Part shown: positions 44,158 to 52,742 of the stretch, piece after piece
How positions within the stretch are numbered: position 1 is the stretch's first letter
Layout: each line of letters starts with the position of its first letter
Assembly (NCBI GenBank): GCA_030694465.1
Contig: JAUXYJ010000069.1
Coordinates: forward strand, 1 to 64,000
From: Deltaproteobacteria bacterium
GTDB taxonomy: Bacteria > Myxococcota_A > Polyangia > Polyangiales > Ga0077539
DNA: 64,000 nucleotides
Reading direction: 5' to 3'
Made by a program: the position numbers and the translations under genes
The notes under the pieces: generated by a model
The model's database searches: none
Seen by the model: the letters and a program-made list of their open reading frames with translations, nothing else
What the model was told of the DNA's origin: nothing

Positions 44158-44359
44158 CCCGCGAATCTGCGACGGCGGCTGCACCGAGGATGTCCTGGGA
44201 CCACCTCCTGACCCACTCTGTCCGCTGAGGCCGCCGAGAGGCGAGACCGAATGTCATCCAGCGCAGTTGGGACGCAACTGCATCTACGATCGCAGCTGGT
44301 CGTGCGAATGCCAATGTGCGGGGACGTACTGTCGATGGGCCCAGTGCGGAAGCAGCTAG
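44090..44359 (+). CDS. Small Cys-rich lipoprotein coupled to the subtilase
   Basis: 89 residues. The signal ends in LAGC, a lipobox. The mature part has about ten Cys (CDGGC, CPLRPP, CIYDRSWSCECQC, CRWAQC), probably disulfide-bonded outside the cytoplasm. The ATG overlaps the protease stop, so they are cotranslated; it could be a chaperone, inhibitor or anchor for the protease, which is inference. Confidence 0.6.
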   Translation: MKFAVILLAFLLIALAGCGDSVTPRICDGGCTEDVLGPPPDPLCPLRPPRGETECHPAQLGRNCIYDRSWSCECQCAGTYCRWAQCGSS

Positions 44360-44411
44360 AGCGCCGACGTCGCCGGGTGCGGTCACTCGGCGGATTACCC
44401 ATGGCACCAGC

Positions 44412-44480
44412 GATGAAATTCGCTGTGATTTTGCTTGCCTTCTTACTCATTGCACTGGCCGGCTGTGGCGACTCGGTGAC
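44412..44480 (+). repeat. 69-base direct repeat, copy 2 (truncated duplicate)
   Basis: Exact copy of 44089-44157, including the ATG and signal peptide. After it the sequence diverges: the frame continues into Arg-rich translation antisense to the FG-GAP gene. It lies about 30 bases downstream of an imperfect palindrome copy (44362-44377). Confidence 0.9.
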
Positions 44481-44530
44481 TTTGGGTTGGCTGTGGCAAC
44501 AACTGACCCTCGATGCCCCTTTACCTCGGC
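44413..44530 (+). pseudogene. Truncated duplicate of the Cys-rich lipoprotein gene
   Basis: Only the start codon and signal peptide are kept (MKFAVILLAFLLIALAGCGDSVT); none of the Cys-rich mature region follows. The frame stays open into the next gene but reads as antisense sequence. A secreted short peptide could still be made. Confidence 0.45.
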
Positions 44531-46362
44531 TACGTCGCCGGGTACCCGAGCGCGCTCACCCAGAGTGCCGCAAACGCCTGTCCAAAGCCCGCCACGCTGG
44601 GCCCCGAGAAGGTCAGCTGCGGCATGCCCGTGAGCCCCGCTGCACGACCCGTGTGCAGGTCGACGTTCGTGAGCTCACGCGTGCTGGAATAGGTCCCAAT
44701 GAGCACGTCCGCGAACCCGTCGCCGTTGACGTCCCCTCCCCCCGCAAGCGTGCTTCCGTAGAGCAATCCGCCCCGCAATTCGACGGACGAAATCATCGCA
44801 GGGCCCATCGGTCCGCCGACAAACACGCGCACGCCGCGCAAGATTTGTGACCCGGTCGCGATGTCCGAATACCCATCGCCGTTGAAGTCCCCCGCAGCGA
44901 TCGAGGTGCCAAGGTGATCCTCGCTCATCACGCCTTGGATCGTGTGATCCGCGCGGCCCGTTGGGGGCATCGCGCTGCCGAGGTACACGCTCACGGTGCC
45001 CTCGTGGTAGCGGCCGTTGAGCGTCGAGTGCCCGATGCCCACCATGACGTCGCTGTAGCCGTCTCCGTTGACGTCGCGCGCAGTGGCGACCACAGTCTGG
45101 AAGCTGTCGATCACGCGCAGTGCGACCCGCAAGACCTCCGGAGCGCTCACCCGAAGGCCCGCTTCGGCGCCCCGATAGATTTGCGCGGCGGGCACCCCGG
45201 CGGGGTCTTCGCCCCGTGGGCTCTCGAGGCCCACGATGAGATCTGAGAAGCCATCTCCGTCGACATCACCCGCGCCTGCGATCGCTGCCCCGAACCGCTC
45301 GACACCGGGCGGCGCCTCGATCACTGCAGCGGGGCTGCGCGTGCCCCCGTGAAACACGGTCACCGAGCCCGCAAACGCGCCCTCTCTCGGGACGCTGTTA
45401 TGACTCCACAAGCTTACGGCGACGTCGCCGTAGCCATCGCCGTTGACGTCTCCGAGCCCCGCGACCGCGCCGCCAAACCCGCTGCGCATCGGGTCACCCG
45501 TGAGTGCGTACGAAGCGCTCGCTGCGGGCCCCATGGCGCCGCCGAGATAGACCCTTGCGCTCCCGGGCATAATCGATCCTGCCTGAGTAAATCCTGGCGC
45601 TCCGACGATGATGTCACCGAATCCGTCGCCGTTGACGTCCCCCGCGGACGCCACGGATGTGCCCAGCCCTTCGCGAGCGACTGTGCCCTCGAGGGTCCAG
45701 GTTGCGACGGTGCTGGGCCCCGCGACGTTGCCCGCATAGATGCTTACAGAGCCTGTGTTGGTCCGCCCGCCGAGCGTCGCGTAGGGCGCAGCGACGACTA
45801 CCTCATCGACACCATCCCCATTGAGATCCAAGTGCGGGTTGCTGCTCGAATCGACGCCGCTTGAGCCATCGCGAACGGGCACATGAAAGAGCCACGTCGG
45901 GCTCAGCGTGCGCCCTCGCAGCGCTCCGCGCGTGGCACGCAAGCGCCAGAAGACCACGGACCTCGGGGTGAGCGCTACGCTGGGCTTCACCGAAGACCCC
46001 AACGCGTAGAGCGTCTCGATCACGCGAGTGCACGCGCGATCGCGGCAGAGTTCAACCACGGCGCCGTCGGTTTCGTCTGGCAAAATCCAGCGCAACGTGG
46101 GTCGCAACAGCGTGACATCTCCCAGCGACAGCGGGCTCACTTGGCGCGGGATCGCGTCGAGTGTGTCCTCACCCGCGTCACTCGCGTCACCCGCGTCACC
46201 CGCGTCACTCGCGGTACTCGCGTCACTGGGCTGCGCGATCTCGCTTGGCGCGTCTGGCATGCGCACATCGCCCGCGTCGTCTTGCGCGAGCGGGCTCACC
46301 CACGCGCCACATCCCGAAGCACAAAGAGCCCACACTGCCCACGCAAGGTTCAACCGATTCAA
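44530..46362 (-). CDS. FG-GAP repeat lipoprotein
   Basis: About 610 residues. The frame opens at 46443, but a TTG at 46360-46362 preceded by GGGAG six bases upstream starts directly at a lipoprotein signal (AWAVWALCASGC). A linker of D-A-G-D-A-S repeats follows, then an Ig-like segment, then at least six FG-GAP/integrin-alpha blades with calcium loops DLNGDGVDE, DVNGDGFGD, DVNGDGYGD, DVDGDGFSD and DFNGDGYSD. It likely forms a calcium-binding surface beta-propeller. The 3' end runs into a variant palindrome (GGCTACGTCGCC, 44528-44539), which encodes the last residues. Confidence 0.75.
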   Translation of the reverse strand: MNRLNLAWAVWALCASGCGAWVSPLAQDDAGDVRMPDAPSEIAQPSDASTASDAGDAGDASDAGEDTLDAIPRQVSPLSLGDVTLLRPTLRWILPDETDGAVVELCRDRACTRVIETLYALGSSVKPSVALTPRSVVFWRLRATRGALRGRTLSPTWLFHVPVRDGSSGVDSSSNPHLDLNGDGVDEVVVAAPYATLGGRTNTGSVSIYAGNVAGPSTVATWTLEGTVAREGLGTSVASAGDVNGDGFGDIIVGAPGFTQAGSIMPGSARVYLGGAMGPAASASYALTGDPMRSGFGGAVAGLGDVNGDGYGDVAVSLWSHNSVPREGAFAGSVTVFHGGTRSPAAVIEAPPGVERFGAAIAGAGDVDGDGFSDLIVGLESPRGEDPAGVPAAQIYRGAEAGLRVSAPEVLRVALRVIDSFQTVVATARDVNGDGYSDVMVGIGHSTLNGRYHEGTVSVYLGSAMPPTGRADHTIQGVMSEDHLGTSIAAGDFNGDGYSDIATGSQILRGVRVFVGGPMGPAMISSVELRGGLLYGSTLAGGGDVNGDGFADVLIGTYSSTRELTNVDLHTGRAAGLTGMPQLTFSGPSVAGFGQAFAALWVSALGYPAT

Positions 46363-46470
46363 AGCACGCTCCCGAGGACTGCCGAGGGGCCTGATTGCCC
46401 ACGCTGCTGCGATTGGCCCCTCACCCCTGCGATTCTCACGCAATCGTCTGGACCGCAGGCGCTGTCAGCT

Positions 46471-46508
46471 CCCGGCGACGTAGCCGAGAATCCGGCGACG
46501 TCGCCGGA
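46471..46508. repeat. Two iterated palindromes
   Basis: A variant copy (GGCGACGTAGCC core, 46471-46487) and a perfect 18-base palindrome at 46491-46508, just downstream of the amylase-family gene stop. Confidence 0.8.
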
Positions 46509-46512
46509 TGGG

Positions 46513-48531
46513 CTAGGGCATGGCGACAACGTCCGCGGCAGGGACGAAGATCGCGGCCGAATACGCAGGCAGACTCACGCTCACGCGGCTGCCCGGGCCC
46601 ACGGTCACGCGGCGGGTGTTGCTCGCGTCGAGCACGTCGACGAGCTCGGTCCCGGGGGCAAACGAGACCTGCATGCCGTTGCCCTCGAACGCGGTGCGGT
46701 GCTCGCGGGCGTCTCCGCTGGTGTTGATCACGACCAAGACCGAGCGGGTGTCTTGCCTTCGCTCAAACGCGAGCATGCCGCCGTCGTCTGCGTTGGTGGG
46801 GCGGTTGCTGGTCCATTTGAGCTCGAAGTTTCCGCGGCGGAGCGGCTCGTAGGTGCGGCGGATGCGCGCCAGCCTGGCCATCCATTGAAAGGTCACGCCC
46901 GTCGTCGGAAACATCCGCGCGTGCTCGTTGGTGAGCGGCCCACCGGCGCTCGGGCGGCCGTCGAGGTCGGTGCGGTAGTCGCTCGCGCGCTCCCAGAGGA
47001 CCTCGCGATTGGAGGGATCATTGGCACCATTAAAGTCTTGCTCGGTGCCGTAGTACACACAGGGGATGCCGTCTTCGGTGTAGAGAAAAGCCAGGGCGAT
47101 GTGCATTTTCTTGCGCATGCGCTCGCTGTCGTTTTCGTCGCGGACGCGGCCTGGTGGGCAGCTCATCGGGTCTTCGTCGAGGATGCCCGCGAGAAATCTC
47201 GGGACGTCGTGGTTGTCGAAGAAGTTAACCAAGAGCTGCGTGGGAGGCGCGCCGGCGCCGTTCTCTTGCGCGGTGGTTCCGTAGTTCATCGCGCGCTGCG
47301 TGTAGAGCGACTCGACCTGCGACGTTGACCCTTCGCACTGAAACACATCGCGAAAGACCTGAAATTTCTGCGAGAAATAAAACACCGAGTCCATCTCGCC
47401 GGGCCGTGTGTACGAGCCCAACAAGCGGTCGTCGCCATCGAATGCTTCGCCAAACAAGAAGAACCGCTGCTTGCCTCGCGCTGCCAACCGGGTGCGCAGG
47501 CGCGTCGAGAAGTCCGTCCAAAACCCATGCTCGACGTGCTTGAGCGTGTCGATGCGAAAGCCGTCAAGATCAGTGAGCTCGACCCAGCGCGCGTAAGCCT
47601 CGACCATCGCGTCGCGCACGTCTTGTCGCTCGGTCGCTACGTCTTTCAGTCCACCCGGAAAATCCCCGAGCATCACCTGCTCGCTGGGCTGCGATCCGTC
47701 GCTGTCGTAGTTCACGATGCGACCGCGGCGGTGGTAGCCCTCGGGCTGCGCGAGGATGCACTGCCACGCAAACGCGCCGTCACACCGCGGGGCGGTCCGA
47801 AAAATATCCGGGATGTGCATAAACCGCACGGGCGCGGGTCCCGCCGGCCCCAGCGAGGTGAACGACTGGATCACCGTGCGCGTGTTGTAGTCCGGGTCGT
47901 ACTCGCTCACGCGGGTGAGCGTGCTCGAAGATCCGCCTGGGTTTTGAAAGCCCGAATTGACACCGCCCCCGTAGAGATTGTCATCGGGGCGGCCGTTTTG
48001 ATTGATGTCGTAATAAAACATCTGGCCCATGTGGTTGGTCACGATGTCCAAGACCACGCGGAGGTTCTTGCGGTGCGCTTCGCTCACGAGCCTTCGCAGC
48101 GTCGCGAGGTCACCGAAGTGCGGGTTGAGCTCCGATAGGTCGCTGGCCCAGTAGCCATGGTAGCCGTCGATCCCTGCGTCGGTGTCCACGTTGCGCACAA
48201 TGGGCGAGATCCAGAGCGTGGTCACACCGAGCGCCTTGATGTAGTCGAGTTGTGAGATCAAGCCCTGCCAGTCGCCGCCCTGGTAGCGCGCGAGTGACTG
48301 GCGATTGACTCGCCAATCGTTGCTCGCGGTGCCGTTCGCGAAGCGGTCTACGAGCACCTGATAGATCACCTCGTCGCGCCAGTCTTCGACCTGCGAGGTC
48401 AGCCGAATGGGGGTGCCATCGGTGGGCGTCTCGACGTCACGGAGGTCAAAGCACCCCCCGGCGGCGAGCGCGCATGCGGCGCCGAGAGCAGACACAACCA
48501 TGCGCATTCGGTGAGCGATCTTGCGTGCCAT
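46513..48531 (-). CDS. Secreted alpha-amylase family (GH13) glycosidase lipoprotein
   Basis: 672 residues from the ATG at 48531, with a lipoprotein-type signal ending near ALAAGGC27. The GH13 barrel shows the usual conserved regions: DIVTNH (162-167), GFRIDTLKH with nucleophile D328, FLFGEAF with acid/base E362, and FFDNHD with D442. It probably hydrolyses alpha-1,4-glucans outside the cytoplasm. A C-terminal beta domain ends in PAADVVAMP. Substrate within GH13 cannot be told from motifs alone. Confidence 0.85.
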   Translation of the reverse strand: MARKIAHRMRMVVSALGAACALAAGGCFDLRDVETPTDGTPIRLTSQVEDWRDEVIYQVLVDRFANGTASNDWRVNRQSLARYQGGDWQGLISQLDYIKALGVTTLWISPIVRNVDTDAGIDGYHGYWASDLSELNPHFGDLATLRRLVSEAHRKNLRVVLDIVTNHMGQMFYYDINQNGRPDDNLYGGGVNSGFQNPGGSSSTLTRVSEYDPDYNTRTVIQSFTSLGPAGPAPVRFMHIPDIFRTAPRCDGAFAWQCILAQPEGYHRRGRIVNYDSDGSQPSEQVMLGDFPGGLKDVATERQDVRDAMVEAYARWVELTDLDGFRIDTLKHVEHGFWTDFSTRLRTRLAARGKQRFFLFGEAFDGDDRLLGSYTRPGEMDSVFYFSQKFQVFRDVFQCEGSTSQVESLYTQRAMNYGTTAQENGAGAPPTQLLVNFFDNHDVPRFLAGILDEDPMSCPPGRVRDENDSERMRKKMHIALAFLYTEDGIPCVYYGTEQDFNGANDPSNREVLWERASDYRTDLDGRPSAGGPLTNEHARMFPTTGVTFQWMARLARIRRTYEPLRRGNFELKWTSNRPTNADDGGMLAFERRQDTRSVLVVINTSGDAREHRTAFEGNGMQVSFAPGTELVDVLDASNTRRVTVGPGSRVSVSLPAYSAAIFVPAADVVAMP

Positions 48532-48591
48532 CACAGCACGCGAGGGTAGCAAAGGTGTCGCAGAGTGCGGCGTGAGAAGCGCGGGGGAGAC

Positions 48592-51021
48592 TTACTTCCA
48601 GAGGGCCACAGCGCGGGCGGCGACGATGGCGCGGGCGCGACCGAAGCGGCCTGTGTCGCGGATGTCCTGCAAGAGCGGGCACTGATCGAGCCAACCAACG
48701 TCTACAAACGACAGGTCGAGCGCGGCCTCGATGGCATCGAGCGCCTCGTCTCCGCGGCCCTCAAAGCAGCAGAGTTCGGCGATGATTTGGCACCAAAACG
48801 CCCGAAACGAGATCGACGGTGAGGTCTCTTGGGTGTGCCTGAGGACAGTCATCGCGAGCTCGTTGGGGGTCCGATCCACCATGTTGCGTAGAGAGCCCAG
48901 AAAGATCATCGGGAAGCTGTCCTCGGGCAGCCCAGATGCCTCAATCTGCTCGGCGACCTTGAGCCCCACCGCGGGATCTCCTCGCCAGATCGCCATGCGT
49001 GCGGCGACCACGTACGGTGGAACGACGTTCCCGGTGATCCGTTGGCTCTCGAGGAGCGTGCGATCGGTGCCCTCCCAGTCGCCCTGCATCGCGTGAGCGC
49101 GCACGAGATTCCACCACGCGTGCTGCGTCGCGGGCTGCTGCTCGATCGCGAACCGCAGCCGACCGATGCCCTCCTCGACGTAGCCCGACTCGAGCAAGAA
49201 TCTGCCCAAAAATGCACTTGATTCTGCATCTCGTGGGTCTCGCGCGAGCGCCTCCCGAAACGCAGCGACGCTCGCGCGAAGGTCGCCCTGGTGGCATCGG
49301 ACGAGCCCCAGCGTCGCGTAGGTGCTGCTGAGCGATCCGTCGGCGTCGAGCGCACGCAGGGCGTGATCTTCGGCCTTGGCCATCAGCGATGGATCCTCGC
49401 CATTGGCGATCGCGACCCGCACCAAGATCGCGCCCATCAGGGCCAACACCGAGGCATCGCCGGGGCTGAGATCCAGCGCGCGCTGTGCGAGGCCTTGCGC
49501 CTCGTAGATCACGCTGGGATTGTATACTTCGCGTGCTTTTTCTCTCGCCGAATCGTACAGAGCGCGCACGGCTGGGTCTGTCGGTCCCCGGGACTGCATC
49601 GCGCCAGTCATGAGCGCGCGCATCGCGCTCTCGGCCGTTCGGTGCAGGGCGTCTTCAAGGGCAAAGAGACTGTCTCGTTGACCATCAAAGCGCTCGGTCC
49701 ATTTCTGTGCGCCGGTCGCAGTCTCGATGAGCCGGAGGTTGACACGCAGACGCTCGCCGTCTGCTCGAACGCTCCCTGAGAGCACGAGGTCTGCACGATG
49801 ATCGCGTGCGATTTCGCTCACAGAATCATTTGCTCCGAGCATCATCGGGGGCACCACGCGGAGCCCATGGATCCTCGCGAGGCTGTCGGCGATCGTCGCA
49901 CCGAGCTCGCGGCTCATGGGTCCAAGCGCGAGGTCTCCGGCACCCAAGGACTGCACTGCGACGTTGCGCGCGAGCAACCGCTGATCGCCCCCGTCGAGGG
50001 CGAGCGTGTGAAGCCCTGGGACGCGCGCGATCGCTTGGATTTGTCGGGTCGTTCCGGCTTGTTCTGAGCCACCACGGAGGCGCTCGAGCGTGTGGAGCAC
50101 ATGGCTTGCGTCCGGGCGATCGACGCGCTTGGCAGACATCATCGCGTGCACGAGCTCGGCCACGCTCTCGGGGATGCTCGCGTCCAGACTGCGAAGGTCC
50201 GTTGGCGGCCGGATCAAGCGCGCCATGGCCATGGCCATCGCGCTGGGGCCGTCAAACGGCAGTCGGCGCGTGAGCATTTCGAACAGCAAAACACCTAGCG
50301 CATACACGTCTGAGCGCCCGTCAGGTGTCTCGCCGTTCACCTGCTCGGGGGCCATGTACGCGGGCGTCCCTACGATGCCGCCCATCGTGAGCGCGCGGCG
50401 CGAAGACGACGTCGTGGGGTCTTCAGGTAGAGGCTGCTCGTCTTCGGCTGCACGCGCGATGCCAAAATCCGTGATCACTACGCGCTCGTTGCCATTGAGA
50501 GGCCCTGTGGCCTTGGCTCCGGCGAGCATCACGTTGTCGGGCTTGAGGTCTCGGTGCACTACGCCGGCGCCATGCGCAGCGACGAGACCCTTCGAGATCT
50601 CTAGCGCGATCCGCAGAGATTCAGACAGCGTGAGTCGCTCGTTCTCGATCCGTGTCGCGAGCGAGACGCCCTCAATGAGCTCCATGGTCAGAAAGCGAAA
50701 GCGCCATGAGCCAAGGTCGAACGTGCGCGCTACGTTCGGGTGCGTCACGCGGCGCGCGAGCTTCACTTCTCTGCGAAATCGCTCAATCGAAGACTCCATT
50801 TCGCCGTGCGCTCCGCCGAGCGCCTTGAGCGCGACAAGCTCGTCGAGCTCGCGGTCGTGCGCGCGATAGACCGATCCCATGCCGCCTTGGCCGAGCAGCG
50901 CTTGGATCACGTACCGGTCGGCCACGAGGGTCCCAACAGCCAGGATTTCTCCGGGATTTGCGTGCGTTTCGCGAGGCTCGGACGCGAGCGTGGCGAGCGT
51001 TGGGTCAATCTCTTGGTTCAC
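48592..51021 (-). CDS. Serine/threonine protein kinase with TolB-like and TPR regions
   Basis: 809 residues. The kinase domain is complete: GQGGMGSV (44-51), VALK66, HRDLKPDN (156-163), DFG (185-187), MAPEQ. It is of the Pkn/PknB type common in myxobacteria. From about 350 a TolB-N-like region (GATIADSLARIHGLRVV, ADLVLSGSVRADGERLRVNL) and from about 500 TPR repeats form a sensor or scaffold. No membrane helix is visible, so it is probably cytoplasmic. Input and targets unknown. Confidence 0.88.
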   Translation of the reverse strand: MNQEIDPTLATLASEPRETHANPGEILAVGTLVADRYVIQALLGQGGMGSVYRAHDRELDELVALKALGGAHGEMESSIERFRREVKLARRVTHPNVARTFDLGSWRFRFLTMELIEGVSLATRIENERLTLSESLRIALEISKGLVAAHGAGVVHRDLKPDNVMLAGAKATGPLNGNERVVITDFGIARAAEDEQPLPEDPTTSSSRRALTMGGIVGTPAYMAPEQVNGETPDGRSDVYALGVLLFEMLTRRLPFDGPSAMAMAMARLIRPPTDLRSLDASIPESVAELVHAMMSAKRVDRPDASHVLHTLERLRGGSEQAGTTRQIQAIARVPGLHTLALDGGDQRLLARNVAVQSLGAGDLALGPMSRELGATIADSLARIHGLRVVPPMMLGANDSVSEIARDHRADLVLSGSVRADGERLRVNLRLIETATGAQKWTERFDGQRDSLFALEDALHRTAESAMRALMTGAMQSRGPTDPAVRALYDSAREKAREVYNPSVIYEAQGLAQRALDLSPGDASVLALMGAILVRVAIANGEDPSLMAKAEDHALRALDADGSLSSTYATLGLVRCHQGDLRASVAAFREALARDPRDAESSAFLGRFLLESGYVEEGIGRLRFAIEQQPATQHAWWNLVRAHAMQGDWEGTDRTLLESQRITGNVVPPYVVAARMAIWRGDPAVGLKVAEQIEASGLPEDSFPMIFLGSLRNMVDRTPNELAMTVLRHTQETSPSISFRAFWCQIIAELCCFEGRGDEALDAIEAALDLSFVDVGWLDQCPLLQDIRDTGRFGRARAIVAARAVALWK

Positions 51022-51120
51022 CGTGCAGGGCCGCCTTCAGGAGCATGATCATGCAACACTCGCGAGGCTCTCGTCGAAGCAACGTTGCACACCCAGCCAC
51101 GCGGGAGAGGACTCACTCCG

Positions 51121-52014
51121 GTGTCACCTATCGATCGCTCTTGGTATTTGCGCTTTGTCTCGCCGGCCCCTGTCGCCCCCGCGACGCTCTCGCGGGCGCT
51201 CTCGGAGGCGCTGGGCATCCCAGTGACGCGCATCGATGGCCTGTGGCAGGGAGACCCGATGTCGGGCTTTTGGCGTGCGATTCAGGCGCGAATCACGCGG
51301 GCTGACGTGAGCCTCGTGATGGAGCTGGGCACCGAGAGCTCACCCGCGCCGCCCGAGGTCCTCGGCGTTGACACCCTCGTGGTGCGCGCAATTCTCTCGG
51401 GTGGCCCGCTCACCTCGCGCGATTCGCTCTGGAAAATCCTTGCCCAAGGTCTCGCTCGGCTTGGCTACGCAGACCTCACGCTCGCCACCGGCGGCAGGCA
51501 CATCATCGAAGAGTACGCCCTGCTCGGACACACCGACGCTGTGCACGATCTCTGCGCGCTCTCGCTGCAGTTGCACATCGACGCGCTGCGCAGCGAAGAG
51601 TTCGCTTGGCACCTCAACGTGGACGACGTGTTTGTGACCGCGCTGGACGAAGTGCTCGACGCGATCGTGCGCCCTCAGGACCGCTTGGGGCTCTCGCTGT
51701 CTCGCGCCGGACTCCGCGAAGTGCCAGCAAAAATACAGCGATTTGCAACCATGCGCTCGCTCACACTTCGAGACAACGCCATCGAACTTCTCGCGGACAG
51801 CGACCCGCTGTTTGCGTTGAGCCAGCTCGAAGCGCTGGACCTCACAGGCAACCCCCTGCGGGCCATCAGCGCCGCGGGGCTCGCACGGCTGCCCAAGCTC
51901 AACAGGCTCGTGCTAGGGGACACTCCGTTGGCGACAGACCCCGTGGCGCTTGACTCGCTGCGCGCAGCGTTCGCGGGTCGCGGGGTACGCTTGTTTTTGG
52001 GATCGAGTGGCTGA
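51121..52014 (+). CDS. Leucine-rich-repeat protein
   Basis: 297 residues from a GTG at 51121 preceded by GGAGAGGA about eight bases upstream; an ATG at 51085 is in frame. The first 200 residues are unrecognised, starting IDRSWYLRFVSP. The end has leucine-rich repeats: MRSLTLRDNAIELLAD, LEALDLTGNPLRAIS and LNRLVLGDTPLATD. These mediate protein binding. It is divergent from the Ser/Thr kinase and could be a partner, which is speculation. Confidence 0.6.
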   Translation: MSPIDRSWYLRFVSPAPVAPATLSRALSEALGIPVTRIDGLWQGDPMSGFWRAIQARITRADVSLVMELGTESSPAPPEVLGVDTLVVRAILSGGPLTSRDSLWKILAQGLARLGYADLTLATGGRHIIEEYALLGHTDAVHDLCALSLQLHIDALRSEEFAWHLNVDDVFVTALDEVLDAIVRPQDRLGLSLSRAGLREVPAKIQRFATMRSLTLRDNAIELLADSDPLFALSQLEALDLTGNPLRAISAAGLARLPKLNRLVLGDTPLATDPVALDSLRAAFAGRGVRLFLGSSG

Positions 52015-52088
52015 CCCTGCGCGAATAGTTTTCGCGCCGCTGGCCAACAGCGCTCACTAGGGCCTATCACTTATCTCTACGCACCCCT

Positions 52089-52403
52089 ATGGAGCAGCTC
52101 ACTCTCGACACCGACTCTGTCGTCCCAAGCACCCCAGCGCCGAGCGCTCGGCACCAATGTTGTGAGCGCTGTGCTTGCTGGGTGATCCCCACAAAACCTC
52201 CGCTCAAATGGCGCGTGGCCGAGTGGACTTTTTGGCTCTCAACGCCGGTGATTCTCTTTGTGCTCAAGGGCTTCGGAGTGATCGCCATCCCGTTCTTGTT
52301 CATGTTTGCGTTTGGGCTCGCGGGTCCGCTGCGAGAGCTCGCGGGTGAAGATCCACGCTGCCCACAGTGCAACCGGTTTATGCCCAAGCCCACGAAGCGT
52401 TAA
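52089..52403 (+). CDS. Small membrane protein with Cys pairs at both ends
   Basis: 104 residues. N-terminal CCERCACW and C-terminal CPQC, each on a hydrophilic stretch, flank one long or two short hydrophobic helices (FWLSTPVILFVLKGFGVIAI). The four-plus Cys could bind zinc across the chain. No family recognised. Confidence 0.5.
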   Translation: MEQLTLDTDSVVPSTPAPSARHQCCERCACWVIPTKPPLKWRVAEWTFWLSTPVILFVLKGFGVIAIPFLFMFAFGLAGPLRELAGEDPRCPQCNRFMPKPTKR

Positions 52404-52582
52404 ACGAGGGGCCCGCGGCCCAATCCCGCACACCAACCCAGCGACGTCGCCGGATCGAAGCGAGTCGTGCGGTCTTCAGTGCCGCTGGCGCAAACTGACT
52501 AGGCAGTTCGCAGGGAGATGTAGCGCGAGAATCCCGCGCTGCGCTCTCTGCCCCCCCCCGGTACAACCCCAATAAACTTTAG

Positions 52583-52669
52583 CGGAGGCGGTAGGATTCG
52601 AACCTACGGTACGGTTGCCCGTACGACGGCTTAGCAAGCCGCTGCCATCGACCACTCGGCCACGCCTCC
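52583..52669 (-). tRNA. tRNA-Ser(GCU)
   Basis: Read on the minus strand: acceptor GGAGGCG pairs with CGCCTCC, discriminator G, D-arm TGGCCGAGTGG, anticodon loop with GCT (CTTGCTAA), a long variable arm typical of serine tRNA, and T-arm GGTTCGAATCC. About 87 bases. CCA is not encoded. It reads AGC and AGU codons. A run of nine or more C lies about 25 bases downstream of its 3' end. Confidence 0.95.
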
Positions 52670-52742
52670 AGCAGGACGCCGTTATTAGCCGCTCTCTCGG
52701 CACTGCGCAAGGGTTGATTTTCGTGGCAGTGTGGATCTCGTC

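Noticed and set aside
45418-45429. Palindrome core in the FG-GAP gene
   Set aside because: It was counted as an exact core, but here it may simply be the natural codons for GYGDVAV in a repeat blade, so it is not independent evidence of insertion.
52550-52560. Run of C residues before the tRNA 3' flank as a terminator
   Set aside because: No T-run or hairpin with a suitable position relative to the tRNA is seen; only a homopolymer.
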